From the NCBI GenBank assembly GCA_030847615.1, contig JAUMIR010000001.1, forward strand, positions 288,257,187 through 288,321,186: a DNA stretch of 64,000 nucleotides. Direction: 5' to 3'. Below the pieces are notes generated by a model. It was not told where the DNA came from. It worked only from the letters and a program-made list of their open reading frames with translations, and did not search any database. The DNA comes from Gambelia wislizenii. Its lineage: Eukaryota > Chordata > Lepidosauria > Squamata > Crotaphytidae. Each line of letters starts with the position of its first letter. Positions within the stretch are counted from its first letter, which is position 1. Below, piece after piece: positions 35,401-49,300 of the stretch. A program made the translations under genes and the position numbers.

Positions 35401-36117
35401 CCCCTGCCCTTTATATTTCCTGGAACAATATCACAAAGGTAAGCTTTCACCAATGAGTTGTTTCCTTGCTTGACTTAGAAACACAAATGATGGTGATTTT
35501 TGAGCAGATACTCATAAGCCATACTTGGGAATACTTTTACACACAAATTCAATATATTGTATATAATTTTGTACAAGTTGAGGGCAGGTTTTTTTGGCCA
35601 AAGTTATGGATTTTGATATGACCAGTGGATAAGTTGGGGGTAAACTTTAGAGGCATTCAAACAAAGGATGTAAAGGACAAAGCAAAGGAAAATGATGCTA
35701 AAGAACTTATAACATTCTGGCAGGCATAATTGTTTGTGCTCACCCTAAAGACTGAATGTAGGAGGAGGGAAATCTGGTAAATGGTGGCTGTGTGGTACAT
35801 GCGGGAGGCAACCAGGTGTGGGCAGAGCTAAGAAAACTCAGATCCATTCCGTGGAGAGGTGAAAGCAGCATCAGGGGCTAGGCGCCCGATCACATCTGCC
35901 ACCATTTTTTCACCCAGGCATTCAAAAGGGCCTTTCACCACTCTACACAGAGAAGGGGATAGTTCCTTTTTTGATAAAAGTTACTGTACAGTACTTATAC
36001 ACGTGGATAAGTCGCCCCAGGCTTTGGTGGTTGATTTTTTTAATTTAAATGTCTAGACTTATACACAAGTATATGCAGTATATCTATTCTTCCAGACATA
36101 AGGAGCCATGCTTATAT
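32486..36117. other. intronic DNA, nothing recognised
   Basis: AT-rich sequence with short CA runs (near 33449) and G-runs (near 33955). No coding frame, RNA gene or clear repeat family. Confidence 0.5.
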
Positions 36118-36398
36118 GATCATTTTTATTTATTTATTTAGTTATTTATACCCCGTTCTTCAGCCATCGGCTATCAGAGCGGCTTACAAATTGCTTTAAG
36201 CAATAGCTATTTACACATCTATACTGCATTAAGCAGTTTCCAATGTGTGTTAGCTAAGTGCCCCCACAAGCTGGATACTCAATTTACCAACCTACAAAAG
36301 GATGGAAGGCTGAGTGAACCTTGGAGCCCACTGGAATCGAACTTGCAACGTGGTGGCTTGCAGTACTGACATTTAACCACTGAGCCACCAGGGCTCCC
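36118..36398 (-). mobile_element. tRNA-derived SINE with L2-like tail
   Basis: On the minus strand the head reads GGGAGCCCTGGTGGCTCAGT, with an A-box-like GTGGCTCAGTGG and a B-box-like AGTTCGATTCC (36343-36333). The body has AGGTTGGTAAATTGAGTA and CCAGCTTGTGGGGGCA. The tail TAAGCCGCTCTGATAGCC then (AAAT)n matches L2-type 3' ends. The full length of about 280 bp with both internal promoter boxes recognisable suggests a reasonably complete copy. Confidence 0.82.
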
Positions 36399-38399
36399 AT
36401 CAAGAGTTTATACTTAACATGGGTAAAGATACATTTAGAGTTTTTCTCCACAAAGTTGACTTATTCAGGAAATACAGGGATGGACAACTATGTGGTGGTC
36501 AGGGGCCATTTTCCACTGTCCAACCCCTTCCCCCATTGTCTTCTCTCAGTTTCTCAATCAAAATGGCAGCTGGAGTTTTTGTCACCATTTTGAATGAGAA
36601 ATGGAGAGGGGAAAGAAGGTATTTGAGAAGGGTTAGAAGTTTTTTTAGGAGAGGTAGGAGGGGGAGAACTGCATGTTTGCATGCATTTTGGTAGGCTTTG
36701 GGTGCTATTTTCAGGCAATTTTCACCTGAAAATCACACCCAAAATTGGGAATGGGGTGTCTAGGGCTTTGGAGGACTGGTGGGGGGCTTCAGGATCTGCA
36801 GAAGTAGGGTCTAGGAGTCACACTCCCCCCCCCACCCCTGAGTTAATCTATTCCTAGTTTGGAATTAATGGGTCTATGAATCTATGAAGGAACCATGCAG
36901 TCAATAGCTGTTGGATTGAATTCAATTGTACTGGTACGACTTACTCAGGGAGACTTTAGAAAAGTAGTTTTTGATAAATTTCCATGCATTGGTCAAAGGA
37001 TGAAGAAGCCAGTAATATTCCAGGTTTCATCCTCATTGTTTTAAGTGATAATTGTTAGAATTTCTAGATTGTTTAAGGGGTTGGTGAGTTTTCTGCGCCA
37101 AAGCCCATTCACATGTTGGGCTTTGGTGTCTTTTAAGAAACTGTCCACTGTGAGTTTCCAGGAAACAAAGAGTTATTGCCAGTAGGCACAAATATATTAC
37201 TGGTCCCTGGCACATTAGGGGGGAGAAAATGCCAGTTCTCTGGCATCAGATAGCCCAAGAAGCACTGATACACAATATTCCTAGTCCTAGGATTTCCTTT
37301 TCTCAATTCTTTTTATGGGAAAGCATGGTTTATGTCTGCGTGACACTTTAGAGGAATTCAAGTGTTCCTCATAGATAAGGACATTGTAAATTTGTTTGTA
37401 AAGGGGAAAAAAATTAAAAAGTAAATTCAGTTTGTACTTTCAGTATATCAAACATGATAATTTTATGCCACACCAAGTTATACATAACACATTTTATGTT
37501 TCTAAAGTAACTTCCAGTCTGTAAAAGGTGCTAACATTGTGTTCCTTTCAATTTTTCAGATGGGGGAGGGGCTAGGAAAAATGATCTCCCCCTCCGCCTC
37601 AAAATTTCTGGAAATTTTACATCTCTAGCCTAGTTTGGATTCAAGGCAGGGTACTCAACTCCTCTTATAGACCAAATAAATTGCTAATAATGTGGATGTG
37701 TTAATAATGAATTATTGATATTAGTCAGCATGTATTTTGTTTTAGCAAGTCTGTAACATAAAACCTACACCCTACATTTTTGAAGTTATTTTTTAAATGT
37801 AAGGGAAACACTGTAGAACTATTGTGGAGCCACTGTTAACTGAAGTTATCTGTAAGCAGTCTTTTAACATATGAGCCTTGCTGTATTGGGGATTATGTAA
37901 CAATCTGATGAAGACCGGGGTGGGGATCTGTCTATACCCTCAGTTCAGCAGCTGATGGGTGGCTTGCTTTTGGAGTAATTTTTTTTCCTTTTTGCTGCAT
38001 TTTAGACGCAGAAAGTTCACACCACAAAAAAAAAAATCAGATGGAGCTGCTGTTAATTTGGCATTCTCAGTTCTTATAGCTTTATTGATTCTGAAAGCTG
38101 AAAACAGATATGGATGGTTATTGGCTCCAGTTAGGATTGCAAAAGTATGGGAGCTAAGATAAATTTTAAAAAGTATTCTGAGGAGAATCCTTTGGTAATG
38201 GCATTCTCCTTAACATCATTTAGTTGTGTTTCAAGAGAATTTAAAGTCTCCTGTATTATTTTTTTAAAAAGTGGTTTCACTGTTTGTAAATTGTGCTCAC
38301 TTTACAACCAAATACAGCTGCAAAGCTTTTATTCAGGCATATACAATCTATTCAGCATAATGTTAAGCAAACAAAACAGTACATGTACTCTAAAATAAA
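36399..38399. other. intronic DNA, nothing recognised
   Basis: Unique AT-rich DNA with a C-run near 36825. No supported feature. Confidence 0.5.
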
Positions 38400-39600
38400 G
38401 GCCCCCTTTCCAAGAGGAGAATCTGAAAGATTTCATCATCATTCCACTCTGTGCTTCCAGTTTATAATCTAGGAGCACCTATTGTGCCAAGAACAAATCA
38501 GTCTAATGAGAGAATGAAAGCACATGCTATTCCTTGAAATCTGCTCTCGCTTTTTTTTAATTAGTCAGATGCATTTTTCCTCTCTCTCTTTTTAAAAAGA
38601 TGGGTTTTTGTCTGTGTACTTAATGTTGAGTCTTCATGTTTCTGGTGATTAAAAACCCCTCTGTCTCACTAATAGCTATATTTTTATGAATAATATATGC
38701 TGGCATGTTACTTTTGAAGTATTACAAGTATGGCTATTAGGTGCTTAATAACTACTAGGGGTTGATGGCACTTGAAATATTGCTCAGGAAAAATATAGTT
38801 AATTAAAATTTTCAGTAACTTTAAAGTTTTATTCAACCAATGACATATCTATTTATTAATTATCTACATTACTGGATTGTCTCTTCAGCATGTAACATAC
38901 AGGCAAACGAGGTTAAGGAGAGTTGGTTAAGTGTAAATATAATATGTATAAGAGTGTGCCTGATACATGAAACCTGCCTTCTAAATGTCTCCTCCCATTC
39001 CTTGCAGCCTGCCAATAATATTTGCATGAATACTATGTATCAGAGTCTAGGAAAGCTTGGCATACTGTACAGTACTTCTAAAAATTGCCATGGAAATATT
39101 AACTCTAATTTTTGCTTAAGTATAAAGATTGCATTCTCAAATACACTGTGTAAGGCAAAAAAGATGGTAGATTATATTGCAGTAAATCTAACGTTGCCGC
39201 CACCAATTCCTCGAGCTTAATTATGACACTACTAAATGTGAAAATCTATTCAGTGCTAGGAACACTTTTCACATTACATTCCCGCTAAAGATTGGCTGTT
39301 AAGAGCTCATTACTGGTAGTTTTCTAAAGAGCGGTTTATTAAACACTGTTACCTAATAAGCATCTTTGGTGGTGCAAATTGCTGAAAACAGTAATGAGTC
39401 TGATTAGACTTCATTTCAATTACGACAGCTTGTCTAGCAGGCGAAAAGAAAAAAAAACAGCTCCTTTTTTTCCTTGAGGCTTTGGAATCTGGCTATAAGA
39501 CATTACATGGTTTAAAAGGAAACTGCTACCTCTGTGTTTCTTTTCCACAGTTCAGTAATGAATAGAAAATTGTCTAAGAAGCTGCCCAACTGACAGTGGA
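38400..39600. other. candidate conserved non-coding block 3
   Basis: No repeat signature over about 1.2 kb. Contains TTTAATTAGTCAG (38566), GTTAATTAAAATT (38799), and a dense block 39280-39560 (GATTGGCTGTTAAGAGCTC, GCGGTTTATTAAACACTG, TTCAATTACGACAGC). This is the most enhancer-like texture in the window. Identification is by appearance only. Confidence 0.35.
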
Positions 39601-41627
39601 AACAAGAAGGACAGAAGCATGTATACAATCCAGGATGCTTTAAACCTGTAAAGACCTATAGAGCTGTGCACCCACCCACATATGTATGTTTGTGTACTGT
39701 ATAAGGTTCTTTCACACATTCCTCTGTGTCTTCCTGTTTTAAAGTAGAACTCTAAATGAAAGAATTCTTTTCTCTTAACATGATTTCTAAAAACGTATGC
39801 ATCCCTCTAATGAGCATACTCCTCATCTCAATTGTTTTGTCTATAAACCTTTTATCCAGCTGTTGAGGTTTCCCCGATTATCAATGCCATTGTAAGTATT
39901 CAACTTTTAAAAGCAGCAGTTCTTGCAAATTGTTTTAAGATACTCAAGCTGATTATATTAGGATGTTTAAGTGAATATTCATTCACTTTTAAGCTTAACT
40001 TGGGTGTAAAATGTGTTAACTGTATTTAATGATTGCCTCTCTATTAAATCAAGCTTTGAACATTATTACTGAAAATAGGGTGGGGAGAGGGAGGGGGTTG
40101 TGAGAAATGTGGCTAATGTAGAAGTCCTTAAGTGATTAGCTGTCATTGCTGCTGCTGATTTGCTCTGGCAAGATTTTAATGACTCTTTGGGAAGTGAATG
40201 GTAGTTGTTTTTATGCTATCTGAAGTCTGTGGTTTTTTTTATAGTGCTGTTTACTATAAATCTAGAGGAGGGGAGGAGATGAAAAGAAAAATGAAACTAT
40301 AGCTCTGGAGAAAGACATGATGAGATTATAGGACAATGGCAAACAATAATGAGAGTCTAATGTTGTTGCATTTGTTCCAATATAACTTGCAAATACACAA
40401 AAAACCAAATACAACAGATTACACTGAATGCTACAACTGAAGGACAGAAAGTCCATATAACAAAATATGATAATATTCTTTTTGACATATGCTGAAAGTA
40501 ATTTGGGTTGGCTAATTCTCCTTAAATATTGTTTACCCATAGTGAAAGGATAATATTGTTCATAGTATTATGGAAATATCAACAGTCACAAAGCAACATT
40601 CAGTGTGTTCATTATATTGAAAATTAATGTTCAGATTTTTTTTTAACCCAAGCTCTTGCAACAACAGGTTAGTTACAGCAGTTGTTTTATTACATGATTT
40701 CTGATGTCATAGGTACGTCTTGATAAGGACCTCTGCACATTACATGCTCACATCTTGCAGTGTTCAAAAGATGTTTGCTCACCTTATTTTTTAAAATATG
40801 CTAGTTTCAACAGTTTCTTTGGCCCATGCTGAATTCCCAAGGAACTTTATTGAAACAGCTTTATCAATATCTATTATTTGTATCAGCCAAAGAATAATAG
40901 TAAATCTTCTTTAAAACTATCTGCACCACTATATTTTGATATGATTATTAATTGGTTGGTATCTGTTTTGATTTGTAAACATGTGAAGCTTTGCACAAGC
41001 AGAAATGGGAGGGGGAAAAAGAAATAAATATACAGTAGTGTTTTGAGAAAAGATTGTACTTCTTCCTAAATTGGAGCTGGGTTTCTATGAGCTCATCTCC
41101 TTAGTCCTCTGTTCTTCTGTCTACATGCATTCAGTCAGTCTCTAAACAAGGCTCTAATTTTTCTTTTGTAAATATGACCTTTACTTCTGTGAACTGGTAC
41201 CCCTGTAAAGGAGTGAATTTGTCAGAGAATCTATGGTCTCTTTTTTAGAATGGAATGATGGAGGAAATAAATGACTAATGAAATGTTTTGAAACAAAATT
41301 GCTTTTACCATGGTTTTAGTGCATCAGCATAGCAGCTGTGTTCAGATGTCATGGTAAACTATGGTTTATCATGGCAGGACTTTTCTTCCCCCGCCCCCTT
41401 TCCTGAATAGCAGTGATAAGATGAAAAGTTTTTGCTTTTTTAATTGATGACAATTTACTATTATGTAACCCATGTTTAAAGTTTGTTAAGATTGGTGTTA
41501 ATCAAAAATGGAGGCAAAAGTTTCCAAATCTAGTCTTTCAGAGAAGAGGGGAGCACAAATCCAAGTCCTGATGCAGCTTATTACTATCCCAATAAGCCAT
41601 GGCTTATTATGCTTTCTGAATGAAGTC

Positions 41628-41630
<3 letters not shown>

Positions 41631-41662
<32 letters not shown>
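41631..41662 (+). repeat. (AT)n microsatellite
   Basis: Sixteen uninterrupted AT dinucleotides. Confidence 0.97.
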
Positions 41663-41665
<3 letters not shown>

Positions 41666-42307
41666 AAAAAAAAATCTTCCTCAAAGCAACTGGAATCAAG
41701 TAGGTGTAAAGAAAATGCAGGTATACTTGCCCGATGGATAAGCATTCAGATAATGAGCTGTTCCTGGTTTTGAAATATTTTGTTTCTAGTTCTTTAATTG
41801 GATGAACAAGCAAGGAAGCATGTTGATGAACTACGTAATTGAGAGGTGTAAGCAGAGGAAATGTTAATCTAACCATGGTGTTTCGGCATGCTGATTTGTT
41901 TAGTCATCCTTTGGCCACTAATCTTGTTTCTCTGCAGTAGAGAGAGCAAGAAGAAAAGAAGGTTGGATCTACAAATAGCCAAATCCAAGAAATCAGTCAT
42001 ATTTTTTTCCTTTTCCTAATAAAAATGAGGCTTATGCTAAATTATCAGATCAGCATCACTGCCTTTTGAAGGAAATATTTTTTTTCTCTGTGCTAGCTTT
42101 ATTTTGCACTGACAAACCTTTTGCACAATCTAGGAAATTCGTTTGATTTTTGTACAGTTCTACAGAAAAGGTAATATGACATTTCCATTAATGGTATAGT
42201 CAGTATATATCAGAAACAGCCTCTTTTTCTTGCTGAACTCTTAAGGGATGTGCTATGTACAACTTGTGTGCAGTAATGACAAAAAAGACAGTGCCTGTTT
42301 GATAAGA

Positions 42308-42342
42308 GTGTGTGTGTGTGTGTGTGCGCGCGCATACGCACG
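42308..42342 (+). repeat. (GT)n-(GC)n alternating tract
   Basis: Alternating purine-pyrimidine run changing from GT to GC repeats and then ATACGCACGT, a sequence type able to adopt Z-DNA. Confidence 0.95.
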
Positions 42343-43230
42343 TGTAAGACTGCTGTTGCAGCTAAGAGTGTTCTGTTTGTAATCCTGGGCCACATCAGTA
42401 GCAAGCTAAAGCAGTTTATCTTCACATGTTGTCTTGTATATAAGAAACAACACTATACCCAGCAAAAGTCATTTCACATGTAGCTTTTTTTCCCCCCACA
42501 GCGTTCAGATCAAAGTTATTTTCTTCAGGCTGAACTAAATTATACGCAGGTCCTGGGAGTGAAGGACACTGAATTAATGCAGCATGTCACCCAGTCATGG
42601 CTAGAGAATATTTTTCTCCAACCCTGAAATTCAACAACTTTGTACAATTGCATTAAAAATTAATGTGTGGATTACCAAACAACTATTTAGCCAATTTTTT
42701 GCTGGTATTCTGTGTTTTGCAGTCAGTTTAAGAAGGATTTTTCCCTTGAGACTATTAGATTACTTCTAAATATACATATAATCAGTATTTACCTTCCTTT
42801 AGCTTATTAGCAAAGAGGTACTTAATCTCAACAAAGTAACTCTGTGTAACTTGATTGAATAAGGAGGTGCTAGATTCAGTCTTCAGAATGGGTGATTCAA
42901 AGGAATGTAACATCTGGTAGGGTGAAATACTGATTTCTCTAAATTTGTTTGGTGATCTATATGGTTCAAGATTGATCACCATGTACAGTATTTCAGATTT
43001 TACAGAATTCATCTGTACTTTCACATGCTTAAAAAGAACAAGCCAATGCAAAGAGACCGCTAGAATTAACCCCACCAAATCTATAAAACACACATATTCA
43101 TTTCCGTAAAAAATGAATGATAAGGATTAAAAGCTAGCAATTGGCACTTATTTGTTGTGTTATTTGGAAGAAGAGAGGCTATTTTTTGAGCAACACCATT
43201 TGATGGATGAATACATTACTGATTAACCTT

Positions 43231-43353
43231 AAAGAAAGGAAGGAACTGGCAAAACCAACCCTGAGTATTCCTTGTCCCCTATGAAATTCATGGGTTTGGC
43301 ATAAGTCAACAGGTGGTTTAATGGCACGCACGCACACACACACACACACACAC
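43231..43353 (+). mobile_element. squamate SINE 3' part with (CA)n tail
   Basis: AGGAACTGGCAAAACCAACC, GAGTATTCCTTG, TATGAAATTCATGGGTTTGG, CATAAGTCAACAGGTGG and GGCACGCACGCACACACA match the tail of the 5S SINE at 51081. The 5S head is not evident upstream. Confidence 0.72.
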
Positions 43354-44022
43354 CTGTTAATGGTTACAGTGCCTTCATATATACTACTGTAATAGCAATC
43401 ACAAAGGGTGGCCATTCATAGCTGTATTGAATACCATTTATTTCCATGTTGAAATGCCCCCTGCTAATTACATCCTTATGAAAATGTCTCTGTTAACAGC
43501 CACATACAGTCTGTGTACTTTATGAGTCACGGTACCCTGTTGAAGAACTACTGTTACACCTGCATGTGAAATCTGAACATATAGTACTTTTTTGGAGGAA
43601 AAACCATTTCACCATTTATGTCCTTAATTAGCTCTTAAACCCCAGAGTTGTGATGTTTTGTGTTTCAGCTAAAGATACATGATTTCAGTGCATTTTATTT
43701 CTGTATGGTTCGTTACCAGAACAGTAAATCTTTCCAGGAAAGAAATTGGAGTAAGACCTTACATACATATCTTATTTTAGCTGCATGTTTTAATATTCAT
43801 TCATTCATTTTGTCCACTGCTGTCCAGATTAAATTTTTGCACACTTATCTGAAAGTAAGTGAAGTTGAGTTTATTGGACTTAATCCCAAGTGAACATGTT
43901 ATGTATCTGGATATCAATTTGACATACTCTGTGTGTTTGCAGGCAAGTGTTTTCACTTAATGTGGACTTTGTAAGACTGAGACAATATGTACAATAAGAG
44001 CAGGGTTTTGCTTACTTTCACA
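43354..44022. other. intronic DNA, nothing recognised
   Basis: No supported feature. Confidence 0.45.
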
Positions 44023-44100
44023 TTGTTGTTGTTGTTGTGTGCCTTCAAATTGTTTCTGATTTATGGTGACCCTAAGGTGAACCTATCACAGGCTCACATA
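44023..44100 (-). mobile_element. RTE-tailed SINE fragment, reversed
   Basis: (GTT)n, then TGTGTGCCTTCAAATTG, TTATGGTGACCCTAAGGTG and AACCTATCACAGG. This is the reverse complement of a SINE tail ending in AAGGCACACAACAACAAC. Confidence 0.6.
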
Positions 44101-44137
44101 TATGACTGCATGTGATCTTTTATAGAATCTTGCAAAC

Positions 44138-44159
44138 GTGTGTGTGTGTGTGTGTGTGT
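44138..44159 (+). repeat. (GT)n microsatellite
   Basis: Eleven GT dinucleotides. Confidence 0.95.
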
Positions 44160-46348
44160 AGAAGGGGAAATGTTGGGGGAGAGGGGAAGGCAGTGAAAGA
44201 ACACTGAGAATGAACAGCATGCTGTAACTGTCCTGCATATTGCTAAACTGGGTGTTAATGCCAGCTACATAATGACTAGACCTGATGATGGATTAAAAGC
44301 CCACATACTCTATAGTGAGTCACACTTTGGTAGTCACACTTCCCCCTCATTTCTGTCTGTCATATGTTTAATTTATATACATGCACAGTGTGCGCATATG
44401 TTATGTTAGATGTCAGGAAATCATTGAATGTTCAAAATTCATGGTCTGGGTAATAAAGATATTGCCAGACTCTGGATTTGGGAGGGAAGGTTGTAATGAA
44501 CCAACTTGGGTTCTTTTTGTGTTACTTGAAGGATGTTCTTTTTTCTTATTCTTATTGGGAAGTTGAACTGTCCAAGCATTTTTATGTCCACCAATAACTC
44601 TTGAAAGCCAACTGTATGTCTTTGTTCAATCAACAGACTTCATCCTCATTTACATACTTTAGCAGGAAATACCAACATTAACCTTAGCAAATTGCAGGTG
44701 TCAAAACCAGTTTGGAGTTGACTCATTAATTAATTCAGGCTAGTATCCTGTCCAGTCATTATGAGATAGTAAGCTAGACTTTTGATCTTGTAACTACTGG
44801 GGATTTGCATTTATATTCATTAATGACTGAATGTGATCTCCAAAACTTAGTTTTTCAACCTGGCAGCATCCCAATAGAAGGGTTTTCAAGGTGCTGCATA
44901 TTGGGTACTGGAAAATGGCATCTGTAGCACTCTCTCAGTTGCAGAGCACACTGAGTTAGGCAGTTTGGCAGGACCCCAAAAGGCCTCTCCTGTTGCCTGT
45001 TCTCAATGAGCCCTGTAACCCAGAGACTCCTACAGACATCATTTCTCAACAACTCTATCTGCAGCACCTTGGAAACCCTTCTTTCTGTTGGGGAGCTGCC
45101 AGGCTGGAAAGGTGAGCTTTTGGCAACAGCAAATACCTTAAAATAACCACTTGTACACACGCACGCACGCGCGCGGCAAGGATAATTTTAAATGAAATGC
45201 AGCCCCTCCCACCAGTGTTCGATGTCTTAGTGGGGATGGGGGCTCTCTTTAGTAAATGGTACTCCTCCACTGATTATATTCTGGACTCGTATGTTATTGT
45301 ATATTATTGTATAATATACAATCTTGTATAATATCATTGGGTGAGCTGCAATTAATGCCTCTCTAATCTTATTTTGCTCATGCAGTGCTATGTGCTTGGA
45401 TAATGAAATGAAAGGTTTTCCTCATCCCCCCCTCCCATTTTGGCATCTCACTCCCCTACCCCGGCTCCTCGTATTGTGTGTTTGTTTTTTACTTACTCTT
45501 CCTTTTTACCCACCCTTACATTATACAATTAAGATTAAGATAGCTGTAGTGGGCTTGTTAATATTTGATCATTTAAACTGAATATTCGTGCATGTAAAGA
45601 TTTCTGCATGCCACTGATATTTGCAGACTACATATCTTGATTGGGAGTGGGGAAACAGATAGGATGTGGTGATTTCGTTGTGCAGAAAAAAATGTTCTGT
45701 ATATGCTCAGAGGCTCTCAAGCAATTCTGATTAGGAATGCTCCATCCTTTACACATTGACTGATCTTTGTAGCTATCCGCTTGTTACTGCACTTGCAGTA
45801 GATCAGTATCTTCTAACTGAAATACATAACTCCTTATTAATGTTTAGTATTTGAATAATGAATGAAGTGTACAGTTGGTGGGGTTAGAAAGAAAAGAGAG
45901 ATGCTGATCAATGACAAACATATTTGAAGGGTGCAAGATGAGATCCTATGCTTTAGGAAAGCCTTCCACAACCTGACAGTTACTAGATGTGTTGGACTCC
46001 CACCATTCCCTGGTAATGATGATATTCTGCACTTTGTAAACCAAGTGGGAGAAAACAATTTATTGGAAGAAGGACAAAACAGCTCTTTTGAACGAGTCAA
46101 TAACAAAATATGCCCCTAGTCCATAATGGCAACATGGTATGCCCCAACCTAATATTTTAAATGAGTATGCTACTACTGTATAACTTAGGCAGTTAAAGAG
46201 AGTCAGTGATTACTATTGATGGTAATAAATTAATTTCCTGATTTATAATGTTTAACATTATAAAATTCAGTATACTATCATATGTATTATTGTTTTCTTA
46301 TTCATCCAAAAGGCATATTAAGTGAAAGTGTTTTCTGCAAACACCTGA
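44160..46348. other. intronic DNA, nothing firm
   Basis: A CpG-containing (CACG)n-like run at about 45155-45178 and a weak hAT-like remnant about 45955-46075. No gene supported. Confidence 0.45.
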
Positions 46349-46394
46349 AGTACATCCGTGGATACCAAATCTGTGGATATGGAGGGACAATTGT
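46349..46394 (+). mobile_element. MER2-like MITE terminal fragment
   Basis: CATCCGTGGATACCAAATC then GTGGATATGGAGGGACAA ending TTGTA matches one end of the family at 53063 and 49712. Confidence 0.5.
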
Positions 46395-49300
46395 ATTTGG
46401 CATAATTACTAGTTAGCTCTTTGGTTTCAGATTGCTATCTTGGCTCTGGATTTGCTCACTGCACAATAATTGAAAGCTTATTTGTCATTGCATATTAAAT
46501 ACCAGTGCATTTAACAAAAGTGGTAAAAGGCAGCATTTCAGAATAAAAATAGGAACTTCAGAGAATATGTCCTCATATGTACATATTTGGAAGTTAACTC
46601 TTAAATGTAAAGCTATTTTCCATATTACTATAGAGTGCACTAGAGCTGGCAGATCAAAGATTCAAAAATAAAGAACATTACAAGCTACACTATCTGTTTT
46701 ATGGGGCTCTCTGGAGCTGTAATGCTCTGACACATTTTAGCAAGCTGCAATATTCCTTTAAAATAACAGACATCTGGCAACCCTGTTATGAACTCAAGTA
46801 ACATGCACTGAAATGGAGACCAATGTCACTAAAATATTTAATGCCAGTCCTACTGACATTTTATCTAGCACAGGATATGTAGATCCACTACATTAATACA
46901 ATAGCTCTGTATGGGATAGAAAAAAGAAAACTAAACACATCATCTTAAGGACAAAATGACCTATTAAATAGCAAAGATGTGCAAGTGTCCAGTACTGAAT
47001 TTTAGCTACTAAGCAGCTTTTCAGATAGTAGACTTGGTACGTGTAAAAAGTTCTAGGAAATATTTTCCTGTACAGAAATATCACTCCATTTTGCTTTTCT
47101 GATTGTTGCATAATTTGGGGTACCGTAATAGAATGATTGACATTTTTGTTGTTGTTTTTAATATTCCATTATTTTCCACTTATTAAACTGGAACAAAGGG
47201 AAAGCTATTTTAAAATACTTTGTGGATTTTGCCAGCCTAAATACCTTTATGCAGGGAGCTTCATAAATTTGCTTTCCCATCCTCTGTTGCAAAATTTACT
47301 AAAAGTAAGGGAGGGGTGACAGTTAAGACCTGTTAAGACTTAATGAGATTTGTTGCAGAATCACAGCACATATGGGGCCTAATCCTGCAAACAGAGTCAT
47401 CTGGCAACCCTGTCACTTCTTAATTCCCCAAATGCATTGAAACTCTAGAGAGAAAAGCATCTCAGAAACTAGTTCTTTTAATAGGAGATAACACAAATTA
47501 TACTTTACTGGTTTTGTTTTAAAAGGTCTTTAAAAAAAAAAAAGTCAATGTAGTACCATACTTGATGTAGTACTATGAAAGTCCATATTGTTTCTTGGTG
47601 TTTCTCTTCTCCCTTACATGACTGAAATGATTGATTAGAACGCATGTTAACTGTTGACATCACTTCAAAGATAATATGATTACCCAGTTTGGTAACAAAG
47701 TGGGGGAGAATGAAGCAATCTTGTTTCAGTACAGAAGGAGGGACAAAAGGAAACAGAGGACAGAGAAAAATCAGCTCAAGAGAGGTGGAGAGATCTTGAA
47801 CTTCATTCCAGGCTGAGGGGGTTCAAATTTGCTTTAAATGATACTGAGTATCATTGCTGGGTGTTTTTGTTGTTGTTGTTATTGTTTTCCTATTTGGAAT
47901 ATATCTTCAGTGTGTAAATCAAGACAAAAGGAAATACTTGCTTCCTTTGTGTTTTAAATCTATGTCCTTATTGTGTGGTCATTTCATATTGTCAATGGCT
48001 TTAACTCAGCTGTACATAAACCTGTGCTCATTTTGAACATATAAATAAGTGCTGCATGCGTGTGGCTAGTCTACTGAATTAAAGGGCAACGTGGTAAAGT
48101 TGTAAATGAGATATGCATCCTGTTGTCTGTTAGAAGTAGACTGGTGGCAACTTTGCGTGCACCCATACCTCTCCGAAGCCCATGTTCCCACACTTCCCAT
48201 GCAAGTGCCCATTTCCAGAAATGTGTTTAAATGGGACTTGGACAAAGGTACTTCACATGTACTATACCAAAATCTACAGACTTCAGTTAGGAATGTACAG
48301 ACAATTAATTTGTTTCTTTTTCTTTTCAATTTTCAGGTGTAACTTTTAAAAAGTAATTTCTTTCTTTCAGAAATCTTTCATTTGCATTTTTAAATTGGGA
48401 TTTCATCTACTATAAAAAGTTGTTTTGGGGAAGAGTGTAGTCCTTGGCAAGGACTCTATGGCTTGTAGAGTCCTTTTGGGGAGAGGCTTTCCCCACATTC
48501 ATTTTTGCAGATGCAGAATGCAATACAAATCATTAGATTCACTGAAAATATTTCCATTTGGAATTAGTTCATTTCTATGAATTAAATCCAAATTAAACAT
48601 GAAATAGGCTCTTCTATATTTTGTCTACATTAATGTACATCTGAAACTTTAGTGTGGTAAGAAAATGTGCAAAGATTGCAAGATGACGAAATCATATTTG
48701 ATTGCAAGGGGGAAAAAAACTTGTCTGATTCAAAGCCTTCAGAAACTTATTGCTCAGCCCCTGATCCACATTAACTGAAATAGCATAGTGTACTGATTAT
48801 GCCAGTAGCATATATTTTGTTCTGCTAGATGACTGTTCTCTCTTAGTTCCTCAAGTATTAGGAAATATTCAAACGACTGAACACTTAGAATATGGACTAT
48901 AATAATTACTCTGAAGTGATTGAATATAGACACCTGATTCTATATCAAAGGCGAAACGTCCATCAACTCAGATGAGGTCCCAGTCCTCAAAGATGTCAAG
49001 GGTTTTCAAGTGTTTGGCTTCATTGAGTTGAAGATGCTCAGTACCTTTAAGAATCAGGTCCTTAATAGAAATAATTCTGATTTGTAATTCTGTGCTTTCA
49101 GAAAGCCGGGATGAAGTCCTACATGCAACATTTCTGCATAATAAAATTTATATACTCAAGAGAAAACTGAAACAAGACACATTTCTCATACATGTAAGCA
49201 CTGAATGATTACAAATAAGGATGCAATCTTCTATCATAGCATAATAGGTAAAGGAGTAAAAAAATGATTTGGAATTGCCCTGGTTGCAGTTGAAGGGCAG

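Larger units (their letters stand above)
39601..43230. other. intronic DNA with microsatellites
   Basis: (AT)n at 41631-41662 and (GT)n grading into (GC)n at 42308-42342. No coding sequence or interspersed repeat recognised. Confidence 0.5.

Noticed and set aside
36333..36398. A tRNA gene on the minus strand
   Set aside because: Box A and box B are recognisable but the cloverleaf does not close, and the sequence runs into a SINE body and L2-like tail.
48950..48995. AAAGGCGAAACGTCC followed by CAGATGAGGTCC, resembling hammerhead core pieces
   Set aside because: The pieces are in the wrong order and too close to form the three stems.
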